A stretch of DNA of 64,000 bases, taken from NCBI GenBank assembly GCA_019454225.1, contig CP075370.1:610001-674000 (forward strand), given 5' to 3'. Origin of the DNA: Paracoccaceae bacterium. GTDB lineage: Bacteria > Pseudomonadota > Alphaproteobacteria > Rhodobacterales > Rhodobacteraceae. The stretch's first letter is position 1, and each line of letters opens with the position of its first letter. This document shows, piece by piece, positions 43,264 to 52,746 of this stretch. A program made the translations under genes and the position numbers. The notes beneath the pieces are model-generated. The model ran no database searches and had not been told where the DNA came from. It was given only the letters and a program-made list of their open reading frames with translations.

Positions 43264-43958
43264 GTGCCGGAAATCCTGCGCGCGACGGCCCGTCCGACCC
43301 ATTCCGACAGCAGAAGCGCCGCCATGGCGATGATGATGGCGATCCAGACCAGCCGCGCTGCGTTTCCCTCACCCCCCGGCACCTGCAGGAACGCATAGAT
43401 TGCCGAAGGCAGGGTCTGTGTCTGGCCGGGGATGTTGGACACGAAGGTGATCGTCGCGCCGAATTCTCCCATCGCCTTGGCAAAGGCCAGGATCGCCCCC
43501 GCGACGATCCCGGGCAGGATCAGCGGCAGCGTCACCGTGGCAAAGACCCAGGGCCGGGACGCGCCCAGCGTGCCCGCCGCCAGTTCCAGCTTCGGGTCCA
43601 CCGCCTCGATCGCCAGCCGCATCGCCCGCACCATCAGCGGAAAGGCCATCACCCCGGCTGCCAGCGCCGCACCGGTCCAGCGGAAGGCAAGGACGATGCC
43701 GAACCACTGGTCCAGATACTGGCCCACGGTGCCCCGGCGCCCGAAGGTCATCAGCAGCAGATAGCCCGTCACCACCGGCGGCAGGATCAGCGGCAGATGC
43801 ACGATGCCGTTCAGCACCTGCTTGCCCCAGAAGTTCCACCGCGCCAGCGCATAGGCGACAAGAAGACCCAGCGGCAGGCTGACCACCGTCGCCCAGAACG
43901 ACACGCGCAGCGAAAGCGCCACGGCGCGCCATTCTTCGGGGGAAAGCCAGTCCGTCAT
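43260..43958 (-). CDS. modB: Molybdate ABC transporter permease ModB
   Basis: Encodes 232 residues with about five helices and the EAA loop ELAAGTLGASRPWVFATVTLPLILPG. FGATITFVSNIPGQTQTLPSAIY is a ModB signature. Inner-membrane channel of the ModABC importer. Confidence 0.95.
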   Translation of the reverse strand: MTDWLSPEEWRAVALSLRVSFWATVVSLPLGLLVAYALARWNFWGKQVLNGIVHLPLILPPVVTGYLLLMTFGRRGTVGQYLDQWFGIVLAFRWTGAALAAGVMAFPLMVRAMRLAIEAVDPKLELAAGTLGASRPWVFATVTLPLILPGIVAGAILAFAKAMGEFGATITFVSNIPGQTQTLPSAIYAFLQVPGGEGNAARLVWIAIIIAMAALLLSEWVGRAVARRISGT

Positions 43959-43989
43959 TCAGCCTCGGAAAGATGTCGGTCCGACCGGA

Positions 43990-44748
43990 TCAGTCGAGGA
44001 TCGCAAAGCCCTGCCCGGCGAACCTGGCATCGCCCATATCAGACATCAGGGCCTCGTAGAACGCCCTGTCCGCCGCATCCGCCGCGCCGGTCAGCAGCGC
44101 GCCGGGATAGACGATGGGCGGGTGGCTTCCGGCGGGGAAGGTGGCTACCACGGTCACGTTGTCATCGGCCACGGCATCCGTGGCATAGACGATGCCGAAC
44201 GGCGCCTCACCGGCCGACACCAGCGTCAGCGCCGCGCGCACGTTCTCCGACTGCGCGACCTTCGGTTCCACGGCACCCCAGATGCCGAGGGACTCCAGCG
44301 CGGCCTTGCCGTACTGGCCCGCCGGCACGGCGTCCACCATCGCCATCGACAGCTTGCCGTCCCCCAGAAGCCCGGCCAGGTCAAAGCCCGGCCCGATCCC
44401 GACCGGGGTCGCATCCTTGCCGTGGGCAACCAGTACCAGCGTGTTGCCGAACATGTCCCTGCGGGTGCCATCCATGACCAGCCCGGCCTTCTCGACCTCG
44501 TCCATCCAGTTGACGGCGGCCGAGACGAAGATGTCGGCCGGGGCGCCCGCGATGATCTGCCGGGCCAGCGCATTCGATCCGCCATAGCTGATCACCACGG
44601 AATGCCCCGTGGCCGCCTGGAAATCCGCCGCCACGGCATCCAGCGCGGTCTTCATGGACGCGGCGGCGAACACCACCACCTCGTCGGCGACGGCCGGAGC
44701 GGCAAGCGACAGGGCAATCGCGGCGCCAAGGGGGACGCAGTGGGACAT
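43990..44748 (-). CDS. modA: Periplasmic molybdate-binding protein ModA
   Basis: Encodes 252 residues with a Sec signal (about 1-21). Family blocks: VVFAAASMKTALDAVAADFQAATGHSV, SYGGSNALARQIIAGAPADIFVSA (oxyanion-binding serines) and the C-terminal FYEALMSDMGDARFAGQGFAI. It binds molybdate for ModBC. A 61-bp gap to modE carries a palindrome that may be the ModE operator. Confidence 0.95.
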   Translation of the reverse strand: MSHCVPLGAAIALSLAAPAVADEVVVFAAASMKTALDAVAADFQAATGHSVVISYGGSNALARQIIAGAPADIFVSAAVNWMDEVEKAGLVMDGTRRDMFGNTLVLVAHGKDATPVGIGPGFDLAGLLGDGKLSMAMVDAVPAGQYGKAALESLGIWGAVEPKVAQSENVRAALTLVSAGEAPFGIVYATDAVADDNVTVVATFPAGSHPPIVYPGALLTGAADAADRAFYEALMSDMGDARFAGQGFAILD

Positions 44749-44761
44749 GATTCCTCCACCC

Positions 44762-44783
44762 GATATGGTTCAGGAAACATATC
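44762..44783. promoter_or_regulatory. Candidate ModE (Mop) box upstream of modA
   Basis: Inverted repeat GATATG-N10-CATATC, set in CGATATG…CATATCACG. Known ModE sites are AT-rich inverted repeats with TAT cores, so the sequence and position fit. Confidence 0.6.
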
Positions 44784-44809
44784 ACGCAGGGGAAAAGGCG
44801 AGGCAAGCG

Positions 44810-45175
44810 TTATTTTCCTGCGGGAATATCCGCCTTGGCCGCCGGGCGCAGCATCGCCTCCAGCGTGTCGATCTCGGCCGCGGCGGCCGCCATCGCCTGC
44901 GCGACCACCCGATGATACAGCCGCAGCACCTCGGCTCCTGCAACGGTCAGCCGCGCCCCGCCTCCGCCGGGTCCGCCGCGGGAACTGCTGACCAGCGGTT
45001 CGCGGAACGCCGCGTTCATCTCCTCGACCAGCATCCAGGCCCGCTTGTAGCTCATCTCCATCTGCCGCCCCGCCGCCGAGATCGAGCCTGTATCCCGGAT
45101 CCGCTCCAGCAGTTCCGCCTTGCCCGGGCCCAGCATCGCATCGTTGAACATGATGCGCAGCTTCAGATGGGTCAT
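44810..45175 (-). CDS. ModE-like regulator, DNA-binding domain only
   Basis: Encodes 121 residues matching the LysR-type winged helix of ModE: KAELLERIRDTGSISAAGRQMEMSYKRAWMLVEEMNAAF (about 19-57), then RLTVAGAEVLRLYHRV. The C-terminal Mop/TOBE molybdate-binding domains of full-length ModE (about 260 residues) are absent. It presumably controls modABC, but how it would sense molybdate is unclear. The ATG at 45175 gives the family N terminus. Confidence 0.88.
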   Translation of the reverse strand: MTHLKLRIMFNDAMLGPGKAELLERIRDTGSISAAGRQMEMSYKRAWMLVEEMNAAFREPLVSSSRGGPGGGGARLTVAGAEVLRLYHRVVAQAMAAAAAEIDTLEAMLRPAAKADIPAGK

Positions 45176-45518
45176 GGCCGGACTCCCTTCGACAGCTTCC
45201 GTCCGGCGCAAGACCCCGCCGGCCCTGCCCAAGGACAGCCCGCCCCCCGCCAAAGGTCAAGACCGGCGCCGCGCGCCCCTTTTCCGGTCCGGACGCCCCG
45301 CTGCGCCCGATGCTGTTTCCACGACAGGGGTTTCATGGGAAAGGAGGATGTCAGGCGTCTTGTGACTCGGGCGCCCACGGGCAACAGTCCCGAAGGGCCC
45401 GCTTCGGATGTGGATGGTTCATGCTTGTCAGACACATGTCTCGGACTCCGCAATCCGCCCGTTCGGGGGGCGCGTTTCCGTCCCGGCCGCGCCCGGGCCG
45501 CAGACCCGGAATCGCCTG
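45176..45518. other. 343-bp region between divergent modE and the cyclase gene
   Basis: No gene of convincing length. AAAGGAGG at 45341-45348 is followed at once by a five-codon frame, too short and badly spaced to call. The promoters of modE (minus) and the cyclase (plus) should lie here, but I see no clear elements. Confidence 0.4.
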
Positions 45519-47468
45519 ATGCCGGAACCGCACCCCCCCGAGGAACGGGCCGGCTGGAACTCGTCGCTTCGGGTCCTGCTGGCCACGACCACAGTCGCGC
45601 TGATCCTCGTCGTCTCGACGGCACTGGTCAGCCTTGGCTTCATGCGCGCCCGCGACGTGGCAATCGCCGATGCCGAAACCAGCATGCGGGTCTTTTCGGC
45701 GCGCCTCGTCGCGCGGTTCGAGGGGGCGGCGGAACCCACCGTCGCCGCGCTTGGCCTGATCACCTCGGTGCCCAACGCCTTCCTGTCGCCCCCGCCTGCC
45801 CGGACGGCCGACAAGTCGCGCATGCTGCGCGGCATCATGGATCGCGCGCCCTACCTGGAGGGCGTCTATGCCGGTTATCCCGACGGTTCGTTCTTTCATG
45901 TCGTCAACCTGCGCGGGCAGGGGTGGCGCGCGGCGCTTGCCGCACCCGAGGCCGCGACTTTCGCAATCCGCAGCATCCAGGTCACGGGCGGCGCACCGGT
46001 CGAATCCGTGACGTTCCATGACGCATCCGGGGCGACGATCGGCCGGACAGGTCCGGCAGAGGTCGATTTCGATCCGCGGACCCGGCCCTGGTATCAGGCG
46101 GCCGCCACCGTCGAGTCCGCCGTGACCACCGGGCCCTACCGGATGGCCACCACCGACAGGATCGGAATGACCGTCGCGCGCCGCCACAGCGCCGGCACCG
46201 GTGTCGTGATCGGCGCCGACATCATCCTCGACACCATCGTCGACTTCCTGTCCGCAGAACGTCTGACGCCCGGAACGGTCGCCTTCATCGTCAACCGCGA
46301 CGGCCTTCCGCTGATCCATTCGAACAGCGACCTGACGGCACGGCTGCTGGCGCAGGCCGAGACCGGCGGTGCCCCGCGCGCCAGCGGCGACCCGATCCTC
46401 GACGCCTTCGCGACGCTCGACAACGCAACCGACACGGCCCGACTGGTCAGGGCGGGCGGACAACAATTCGTGGTCATGGCCGCGCCGATGGGAACCCGCG
46501 CGATGCTGGCGGGCCATCGGATCGTCGTCGCCGCCCCGCTGCGTGAACTGACGGCCGAGGCCCGCCGGGCCGCCGCCGTGGGGCTGCTGGTCGCGGCGGC
46601 GGTCGTGCTGGCCGCGGTCATGGTCGCGCTGCTGGTGTCGCGGCTGATCACGCAATCGCTCGACCGGCTCACCGGCGGGGCCGAGCGGCTGCGCACACTC
46701 GACTTCGTGACGCCGATCGACGTGCAGTCGCGAATCCGCGAGATCGGGACACTCGGGCGCGCGATGAACGGCGCGCGCGACGCGATCAACTCCTTCGCGC
46801 TCTACGTGCCGCGCGAATTCGTGCGCAAGGGGCTGGAAACGGGCCACTTCACCGGGCGCGAGGCCGCGCGGCAAGAGGTTACGGCCCTCTTCACCGACAT
46901 CTACGACTTCACCACCATCAGCGAGGCGCATCCCCCCGAACAGGTCGTCGCCATGCTGTCGGACTATTTCGACATCCTCGACGAAGCGGTGAAGGCGCAT
47001 CACGGTTCCATCATCCAGTTCCTCGGCGACTCGATCTTTGCCATGTGGAACGCGCCGGTCCCCGATCCCGACCATGCCGAAAACGCCTGCCGCGCGGCGC
47101 TGCTGGCCCAGGAACGGCTGGCCGCGTTCAACGCGGCGCAATCCGCCCGCGGCCTGCCCGCGTTCCGCACCCGGTTCGGCATCCACTGCGGGCTGGCCGT
47201 GGTCGGCAGCGTCGGCGCGCGCGAACGGCTGCAATACACCGCCATGGGCGACACGATCAACGTCGCCTCGCGGCTGGAGGGCATGAACAAGACCTACGGA
47301 ACCACCATCCTGGCCAGCTCCACGGTCGTCGAACGCTGCGGCGGGCGCATCGCCTTCCGCCCCCTCGGCACCGCCATGGCCAAGGGACGCCAGGTGTCTC
47401 TGGACATCCACGAGGTCACCGGCGCCGCGCCGCCACCGCAGACCCCCCCGGGCGGAGACCCGCAATGA
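45519..47468 (+). CDS. Membrane-bound class III adenylate/guanylate cyclase
   Basis: Encodes 649 residues: N-terminal membrane helix (about 18-42), a periplasmic Cache-like sensor (about 45-340, including DPRTRPWYQAA), a second helix, a HAMP linker, and a C-terminal cyclase domain. Metal-binding Asp residues are in LFTDIYDFT and FLGDSIFAMW; the transition-state region is YTAMGDTINVASRLE. The usual purine-selecting Lys (DKFIGD) is replaced by Gln (IIQFLGD), so ATP/GTP choice is uncertain. It is coupled to the next gene (ATGA). Confidence 0.88.
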   Translation: MPEPHPPEERAGWNSSLRVLLATTTVALILVVSTALVSLGFMRARDVAIADAETSMRVFSARLVARFEGAAEPTVAALGLITSVPNAFLSPPPARTADKSRMLRGIMDRAPYLEGVYAGYPDGSFFHVVNLRGQGWRAALAAPEAATFAIRSIQVTGGAPVESVTFHDASGATIGRTGPAEVDFDPRTRPWYQAAATVESAVTTGPYRMATTDRIGMTVARRHSAGTGVVIGADIILDTIVDFLSAERLTPGTVAFIVNRDGLPLIHSNSDLTARLLAQAETGGAPRASGDPILDAFATLDNATDTARLVRAGGQQFVVMAAPMGTRAMLAGHRIVVAAPLRELTAEARRAAAVGLLVAAAVVLAAVMVALLVSRLITQSLDRLTGGAERLRTLDFVTPIDVQSRIREIGTLGRAMNGARDAINSFALYVPREFVRKGLETGHFTGREAARQEVTALFTDIYDFTTISEAHPPEQVVAMLSDYFDILDEAVKAHHGSIIQFLGDSIFAMWNAPVPDPDHAENACRAALLAQERLAAFNAAQSARGLPAFRTRFGIHCGLAVVGSVGARERLQYTAMGDTINVASRLEGMNKTYGTTILASSTVVERCGGRIAFRPLGTAMAKGRQVSLDIHEVTGAAPPPQTPPGGDPQ

Positions 47469-49114
47469 CCGCCGCGCGCCGGTGGCTGCGCTGGCCGTCC
47501 CTCACCGCGCCGGGCCTGCTGCTGGGTGCGCTGTTCTTCACCGCATCGCTGACCCCCAGCCTGGTCCCGCGCCCCACGGCCGTGCAGGGCGCGCTCTCGG
47601 GGCTCAGCCTTGCGGCGGGCTATGGCATCGGGCTGGTCCTGCGGCAGATATGGCAGGCGCTGCGGCTGCCCGTGCCGGCCGGCCGGCTGCGCCTGTGGCT
47701 GCTCTCGGCTGCGGGCCTGTTCTGCGCCGCCGTGGTGGCGATCGCCCTGTGGAAGGCCTCCGGCTGGCAGAACACGCTCCGGGCCCTGATGGACCTGCCG
47801 CCGGTCGACACCGGACGCCCCGCGACGGTGGCCGCCATCGCGCTGGCCGTCTTTGCGGCGGTCGTCCTGCTGGGCAACCTCGTGCTGGCCACCGGACGGG
47901 CGATGTCGGCCCGCCTCGGCCGCGTGCTGCCCGGGCCGCAGGCCGCGGTCATTGCCATCGTGCTCACGGCGGTCCTGTTCTGGAACATCGGCAACGGCGT
48001 CCTTGTCAGCGGCGCGATGCGCGCGATGGATGCCAGCTACCGCCAGTATGACGCGCTGTTCGAGGACGCCAGCCCCCGGCCCGTCGACCGGCTCAAGACC
48101 GGCGGCCCCGGATCGCTGCTGGAATGGGAGGGGCTGGGCCGCGCCGGGCGCGAGATGGTCGCCGCCGGACCCGACAGCGCCACCATCGCCGCGATCACCG
48201 GGCGCCCGGCGGTGGAGCCACTGCGCGTCTATGTCGGGCTGAACTCCGCGCCCGATCCGCAGGCCCGCGCCGCCCTCGCGCTGGCCGAGATGATCCGCAT
48301 CGGTGCCTTCTCGCGCGGCACCGTGGTGATCACCACGCCCACCGGCACAGGCTGGATCGACCCGGAAAGCCAGGCCGCGCTGGAATACCTGACGGGCGGC
48401 GACGTGGCGACGGTGTCGGTCCAGTATTCCTATCTCGCCAGCTGGATCGCCCTGCTGGCCGATCCCGACTACGGGGTCGAGACCGCGCGGGCGGTCTTTT
48501 CCGCCGTCTACGGCCACTGGCGCGACCTGCCGCGCGACAGCCGGCCGCGCCTCTACCTGCACGGGCTCAGCCTCGGCGCGCTCAACACCGATCTCAGCCA
48601 CGATCTGGTGCAGGTGATCTCCGATCCCTATGACGGTGCGCTGCTCTCGGGGCCGCCGTTCAACAGCCCCGGCTGGCTGGCCGCGACGCGGGCGCGCAAC
48701 CCCGGCAGCCCCGCATGGCTGCCGACGTTCCGCGACGGTTCCGTGATCCGCTTCACCGCGCAGGAAAACCGGCTGGGCGATGCCGCCGCCCCCTGGGGCA
48801 GCTTCCGCATCGTCTATCTGCAATATGCCAGCGACGCCGTGGTGTTCTTCGATCCCGGCGCGATCTGGCGGCCACCCGCCTGGCTGGCCGGTCCGCGCGG
48901 TCCCGACGTGTCGCCCGATGTCGTCTGGATCCCGGTGGTGACCTTCCTGCAACTCGGCGTCGACATCATGATGGCGGTGCAGCCGCCGCTGGGGCATGGG
49001 CACCTCTATGCCTTCCCGCACTATGTCGATGCCTGGGCCGGTCTGCTCGACCCCCCGGGCTGGACCCCGGCCGCCCTTGCCGCGCTCAAGGATCGCGTGG
49101 CGCAGGCGCGATAG
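47465..49114 (+). CDS. Membrane alpha/beta-hydrolase (Abhydrolase_9-like)
   Basis: Encodes 549 residues. Four hydrophobic segments occupy the N-terminal 180 residues, then a soluble hydrolase domain with the nucleophile elbow GLSLG (YLHGLSLGALN) and later blocks GPPFNSPGW and YLQYASDAVVFFDP. This layout matches the Abhydrolase_9 family, probably a lipid or ester hydrolase at the inner membrane; substrate unknown. Translation starts inside the cyclase stop, so the two may work in one response. Confidence 0.82.
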   Translation: MTAARRWLRWPSLTAPGLLLGALFFTASLTPSLVPRPTAVQGALSGLSLAAGYGIGLVLRQIWQALRLPVPAGRLRLWLLSAAGLFCAAVVAIALWKASGWQNTLRALMDLPPVDTGRPATVAAIALAVFAAVVLLGNLVLATGRAMSARLGRVLPGPQAAVIAIVLTAVLFWNIGNGVLVSGAMRAMDASYRQYDALFEDASPRPVDRLKTGGPGSLLEWEGLGRAGREMVAAGPDSATIAAITGRPAVEPLRVYVGLNSAPDPQARAALALAEMIRIGAFSRGTVVITTPTGTGWIDPESQAALEYLTGGDVATVSVQYSYLASWIALLADPDYGVETARAVFSAVYGHWRDLPRDSRPRLYLHGLSLGALNTDLSHDLVQVISDPYDGALLSGPPFNSPGWLAATRARNPGSPAWLPTFRDGSVIRFTAQENRLGDAAAPWGSFRIVYLQYASDAVVFFDPGAIWRPPAWLAGPRGPDVSPDVVWIPVVTFLQLGVDIMMAVQPPLGHGHLYAFPHYVDAWAGLLDPPGWTPAALAALKDRVAQAR

Positions 49115-49260
49115 CCGTCCGCAGCGGGCAGGATCGCCGCCAAAATAAGATGCACGGCCACTGTGGACTTTCGGCATGGCCGATCTAGCCTCCAGGTTGA
49201 ACAGAGCGATACCGGCCGCAATCGGGGGCCACCCCGCGGGCCTCGACAGCGGAGAAGATC

Positions 49261-50721
49261 ATGTGCTTTGCCTGTGACGCCCGCGCCGCCGCGATTGCCG
49301 GTCTTGATCCATGCCTCTGCGGGTCGCCTGCAACCTTCGCCGCCTACAGGCGCCTGGAAACCGACCTTCGGCGGCGAGAGTTCATGGGCGGCGTCGCGGC
49401 CGTGCTGGGCATGTTCGCAGGCTTCGGCCTCGCCCCGCGCGAGGTCCGGGCACAGACGCCCGGGCGCCCTCTGCTGCTGACCAACCTGCGCCTGTTCGAC
49501 GGCACCACCCGCGCCCTTCAGGAAGGCCGCGACATCCTGGTCGAGGGCGAACGCATCTCGGCGCTGCCGCCCGTCGGCCAGGGCCCGCAGGATGCGGAAC
49601 GCATCGACTGCGGCGGGCGCAGCGTGATCCCCGGCCTGATCGACACCCACGCCCATGCCACGCTGGCGGGCGTGACCGAACTTGCCGCGCTGGCCGGTGA
49701 CGTGGGCTTTGTCCATCTGGTGTCCGGCCAGATCGCCAACGCCATGCTGATGCAGGGCTTCACCACCATCCGCGATGTCGGCGGCCCGGCCTTCGGGCTG
49801 AAACTGGCCATCGACCGCGGCCTGGTGGCCGGCCCGCGCATCTTCCCCTCGGGCGCGATGGTGGGCCAGACGTCCGGCCATGGCGATTTCAGGTTCCTCA
49901 GCGACCTGCCGCGCATGCCCACATCGCTGCCGCACCGCACCGAAAGCGAAGGCGTGGCGGTCATCGCCGATGGCGTGCCCGAGGTGCTGCGCCGCACCCG
50001 CGAACAGCTCATGAAGGGCGCAAGCCAGATCAAGATCATGGCGGGCGGTGGCGTGTCGTCGCTCTACGATCCGCTGGATACCGTGCAATACACCGCTGAC
50101 GAGATGCGCGCCGCGGTGCAGGCCGCGGCCGACTGGGGCACCTATGTCTGCGCCCATGTCTATACCGACACCGGCATCCGCCGCTGCATCGAGACCGGCG
50201 TGAAATGCATCGAGCACGGACAGCTTGCGGGCGAGGAAACGGTCCGCATGATCTCCGACAGCGGCACCTGGTGGTCGATCCAGCCCTTCCTGGCGGACGA
50301 GGATGCAAACCCCAAATCCGACCCGGTCCAGCGCGCCAAGCAGCAAGAGGTGGCGGTGGGCACCGAGCGGGCCTTCGAACTGGCGCGGAAATACCCCGTC
50401 CGCATGTCATTCGGCACCGACACGCTGTTCAACGCCGAAGGCACCCGCAAGATGGGGCGCCAGCTCAACAAGTTCTCGCGCTTCATGTCGGCGCTGGATG
50501 CCCTGCACCTGGCCACCGGCGCGGCGGGCGACCTGCTGGCGCTGTCCGGTCCGCGCGCGCCCTATGACGGCGCGCTGGGCGTGATCGCCCCGGGTGCCTT
50601 TGCCGATCTTCTGGTGCTCGACGGCGACCTGACCGCGAACCTCGACCCGATCGAGAACCACGCCACCGACATGCGGCTGATCATGAAGGGCGGCCGGATC
50701 TTCAAGGAACAACTGGCATGA
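49261..50721 (+). CDS. Metal-dependent amidohydrolase (imidazolonepropionase-like)
   Basis: Encodes 486 residues. Metal ligands of the amidohydrolase barrel are visible: DTHAHAT, the carboxylated-Lys candidate in IKIMAGGGVSS, CAHVYTDTG, CIEHGQ and FGTDTLFN. Likely acts on a cyclic amide or dipeptide (prolidase/imidazolonepropionase group). The N terminus is odd: a Cys-containing stretch (MCFACDARAAAIAGLDPCLCGS) precedes a twin-arginine-like signal (RRREFMGGVAAVLGMFAG). Ribosome-binding site CGGAGAAG. It overlaps the next gene by 4 bp. Confidence 0.87.
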   Translation: MCFACDARAAAIAGLDPCLCGSPATFAAYRRLETDLRRREFMGGVAAVLGMFAGFGLAPREVRAQTPGRPLLLTNLRLFDGTTRALQEGRDILVEGERISALPPVGQGPQDAERIDCGGRSVIPGLIDTHAHATLAGVTELAALAGDVGFVHLVSGQIANAMLMQGFTTIRDVGGPAFGLKLAIDRGLVAGPRIFPSGAMVGQTSGHGDFRFLSDLPRMPTSLPHRTESEGVAVIADGVPEVLRRTREQLMKGASQIKIMAGGGVSSLYDPLDTVQYTADEMRAAVQAAADWGTYVCAHVYTDTGIRRCIETGVKCIEHGQLAGEETVRMISDSGTWWSIQPFLADEDANPKSDPVQRAKQQEVAVGTERAFELARKYPVRMSFGTDTLFNAEGTRKMGRQLNKFSRFMSALDALHLATGAAGDLLALSGPRAPYDGALGVIAPGAFADLLVLDGDLTANLDPIENHATDMRLIMKGGRIFKEQLA

Positions 50722-51527
50722 AGGGCTTGGCGATGATGCGCGCATTCGCAAGGGCACTGATGACGGCGGCCGTTCTGGCGGCCGCTCCGGCCATGGCAAC
50801 GGCCGGTGGCCCCGCGACCGTCACGGTCGAACCCGATGTCGTGGTCGCGCAACCCGCGCCCGCCCCGAAATGGCAGGTGCAGGTCATGCCCTATGTCTGG
50901 GCCTCGGGCATGACGGGCAGCATCCGCCCCTTCACCGGGGCGCCGACCGTGTCCTTCTCGAAATCCTTCTCCGACACGCTGGAGGATCTCGACGCCGCCT
51001 TCTTCCTGTCGGCCAGCGCGCAGCGCGATCGCTGGGTGCTTCTGGGCGACTTCAGCCGTGTCGTGACCTCGCGCGCGGGCACGGTGCCCGGTGGCCTGCC
51101 CGCCGAGGGCGGGCTGAAACAGACCACCCTGACCCTCGCGGGCGGCTACAAGGCGGTTGTCGGCCCGACCTACAGCGTCGACGTGTTCGCCGGGTTCCGC
51201 GCCTTCTGGCTCGGGGCCGACGTGACCGTCGCGGGCGGCGCGGTCAGCGCCTCGCCGCGCCGGAACTTCGTCGATCCCATCATCGGCCTGCGGGCCAGCG
51301 CGATGCTGGCCCCCCGCTGGTCCGGCATGCTCTATGCCGACGTCGGCGGCTTCGGCGTCGGAACGGAATCGACCGTCGTGCTGTCCGGCCTGCTGAACTA
51401 TCACGTCAGCGAACGCGTCACCGTCTCGGGCGGCTACCGCACGATGTGGATCGACTACGACGATCGCGGCACGCTGGCCGATGTGACGCTCGGCGGGCCG
51501 ATCCTGGGGGTCAGCTGGCGCTTCTGA
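50718..51527 (+). CDS. Putative outer-membrane beta-barrel protein
   Basis: Encodes 269 residues with a signal peptide (about 1-28, ending ATA) and alternating-polarity strands ending in a terminal aromatic residue (GVSWRF), the usual barrel-insertion signal. The middle contains Gly/Asp-rich turns. Not matched to a named family. It is coupled by ATGA to the amidohydrolase, which suggests export or uptake of that enzyme's substrate. Confidence 0.7.
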   Translation: MKGLAMMRAFARALMTAAVLAAAPAMATAGGPATVTVEPDVVVAQPAPAPKWQVQVMPYVWASGMTGSIRPFTGAPTVSFSKSFSDTLEDLDAAFFLSASAQRDRWVLLGDFSRVVTSRAGTVPGGLPAEGGLKQTTLTLAGGYKAVVGPTYSVDVFAGFRAFWLGADVTVAGGAVSASPRRNFVDPIIGLRASAMLAPRWSGMLYADVGGFGVGTESTVVLSGLLNYHVSERVTVSGGYRTMWIDYDDRGTLADVTLGGPILGVSWRF

Positions 51528-51535
51528 CGGCCTGC

Positions 51536-52663
51536 CTACATCTCGTCCAGCCGTATCCGGCGCCCCTCGCGCGCTGACCGGGCGATGGCGTGGATCGCGG
51601 TCTCGATCTCCAGCCCCGCCGCGAAATCCACGGCCGGCCGCGTGCCCTGCGCGATGGCCCGCAGGAACCCCGCCAGCTCGATCAGCTTCAGGTCGTTGAC
51701 GCCCAGCTGATGCCCCGGCGCCGGGCAGAAGGCGCCGTAGGGCGGATGCTCCGGCGCGGTCAGGATCGTGGCAAAGCCCTGCGTCGCCTTCTCCCCCCGG
51801 TTCCGGAACAGGCGCAGCTCGTTCATCCGCTCCTGGTCGAAGATCACCATCCCCTCGGTGCCATGCACCTCGAACCCCAGCCGGTTCTTCCGCCCCCAGG
51901 CGCTGCGCGAGGCGGTCATCACCCCCTTCACCCCCGAGGCAAAGCGCAGCAGCGCCGATGCTGCGTCCTCGTTCTCGACCGCCGCCTCGCCCGCCCCACC
52001 CGGCAGCGGCCGGGTGCGGTGGATCGTCTCGATCTCGCCCACCAGGCTCTCGATCGGCCCGGCAATCCCCGTCAGCAGGCTGACCAGATGGCAGCCGATG
52101 TCGCCCAGCGCCCCCAGCCCCGCCTCGTCGATCCGCGCGCGCCAGGTCCAGGGCAGCGCCGGGTCGGCCTGGTAATCCTCGTCCACCCAGCCCCGGATGT
52201 GGACGATCCGGCCGATCTCGCCCCCGGCCACCAGGCGGCAGGCATGGGCAAAGGCCGGGTTGGCGATGTAGTTGTATCCAAGCTGCGTGCAGCACCCCGC
52301 GGCCTGCGCCGCCGCCGCCATCGCGCGGGCATCCTCCAGCGTCAGCGCCATCGGCTTCTCGCACCACACATGCTTGCCCGCCGCCAGCGCCGCCTCGGCC
52401 ATCTCGCGGTGCAGCCCGTTCGGCGTGGTGATGCTGACCACGTCCACCGCCGGGTCGGCCACCAGGTCGCGCCAGTCCGCCGTGGCGCGGGCAAAGCCGA
52501 ACTGCCCCGCCATCTGGCGCGCGCGCGTCTCCGGCACGTCGGCCAGCACCGCCAGCCGCGCGGCCGGCACATCGCCCATCACCGCCCGCACGTTCCGCCA
52601 GGCCAGGGCATGCGCCTTGCCCATGAACCCCGTGCCGATCAGCCCGACCCCGATCTCGTCCAT
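51536..52663 (-). CDS. Gfo/Idh/MocA-family oxidoreductase
   Basis: Encodes 375 residues. NAD(P)-binding GLIGTGFMGKAHA at the N terminus, the EKP motif (HVWCEKPMALTL) and the catalytic region ARIDEAGLGALGDIGCHLV are those of sugar and inositol dehydrogenases. It ends the minus-strand operon with the desaturase and Rieske genes. Beside an inositol operon, an inositol-like or sugar substrate is likely but unproven. Confidence 0.88.
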   Translation of the reverse strand: MDEIGVGLIGTGFMGKAHALAWRNVRAVMGDVPAARLAVLADVPETRARQMAGQFGFARATADWRDLVADPAVDVVSITTPNGLHREMAEAALAAGKHVWCEKPMALTLEDARAMAAAAQAAGCCTQLGYNYIANPAFAHACRLVAGGEIGRIVHIRGWVDEDYQADPALPWTWRARIDEAGLGALGDIGCHLVSLLTGIAGPIESLVGEIETIHRTRPLPGGAGEAAVENEDAASALLRFASGVKGVMTASRSAWGRKNRLGFEVHGTEGMVIFDQERMNELRLFRNRGEKATQGFATILTAPEHPPYGAFCPAPGHQLGVNDLKLIELAGFLRAIAQGTRPAVDFAAGLEIETAIHAIARSAREGRRIRLDEM

Positions 52664-52746
52664 CCGCCGTCCCCCCATGATCCGCCCCCGCCGCCGTCGC
52701 GACGGGTCGCGCCCGGCCCCCGCGCCGCAGATACCCCCCGCAACCG

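Noticed and set aside
45341..45365. AAAGGAGG followed directly by a five-codon frame upstream of the cyclase
   Set aside because: No spacer between ribosome-binding site and ATG and too short to call; no sign of an attenuator structure.
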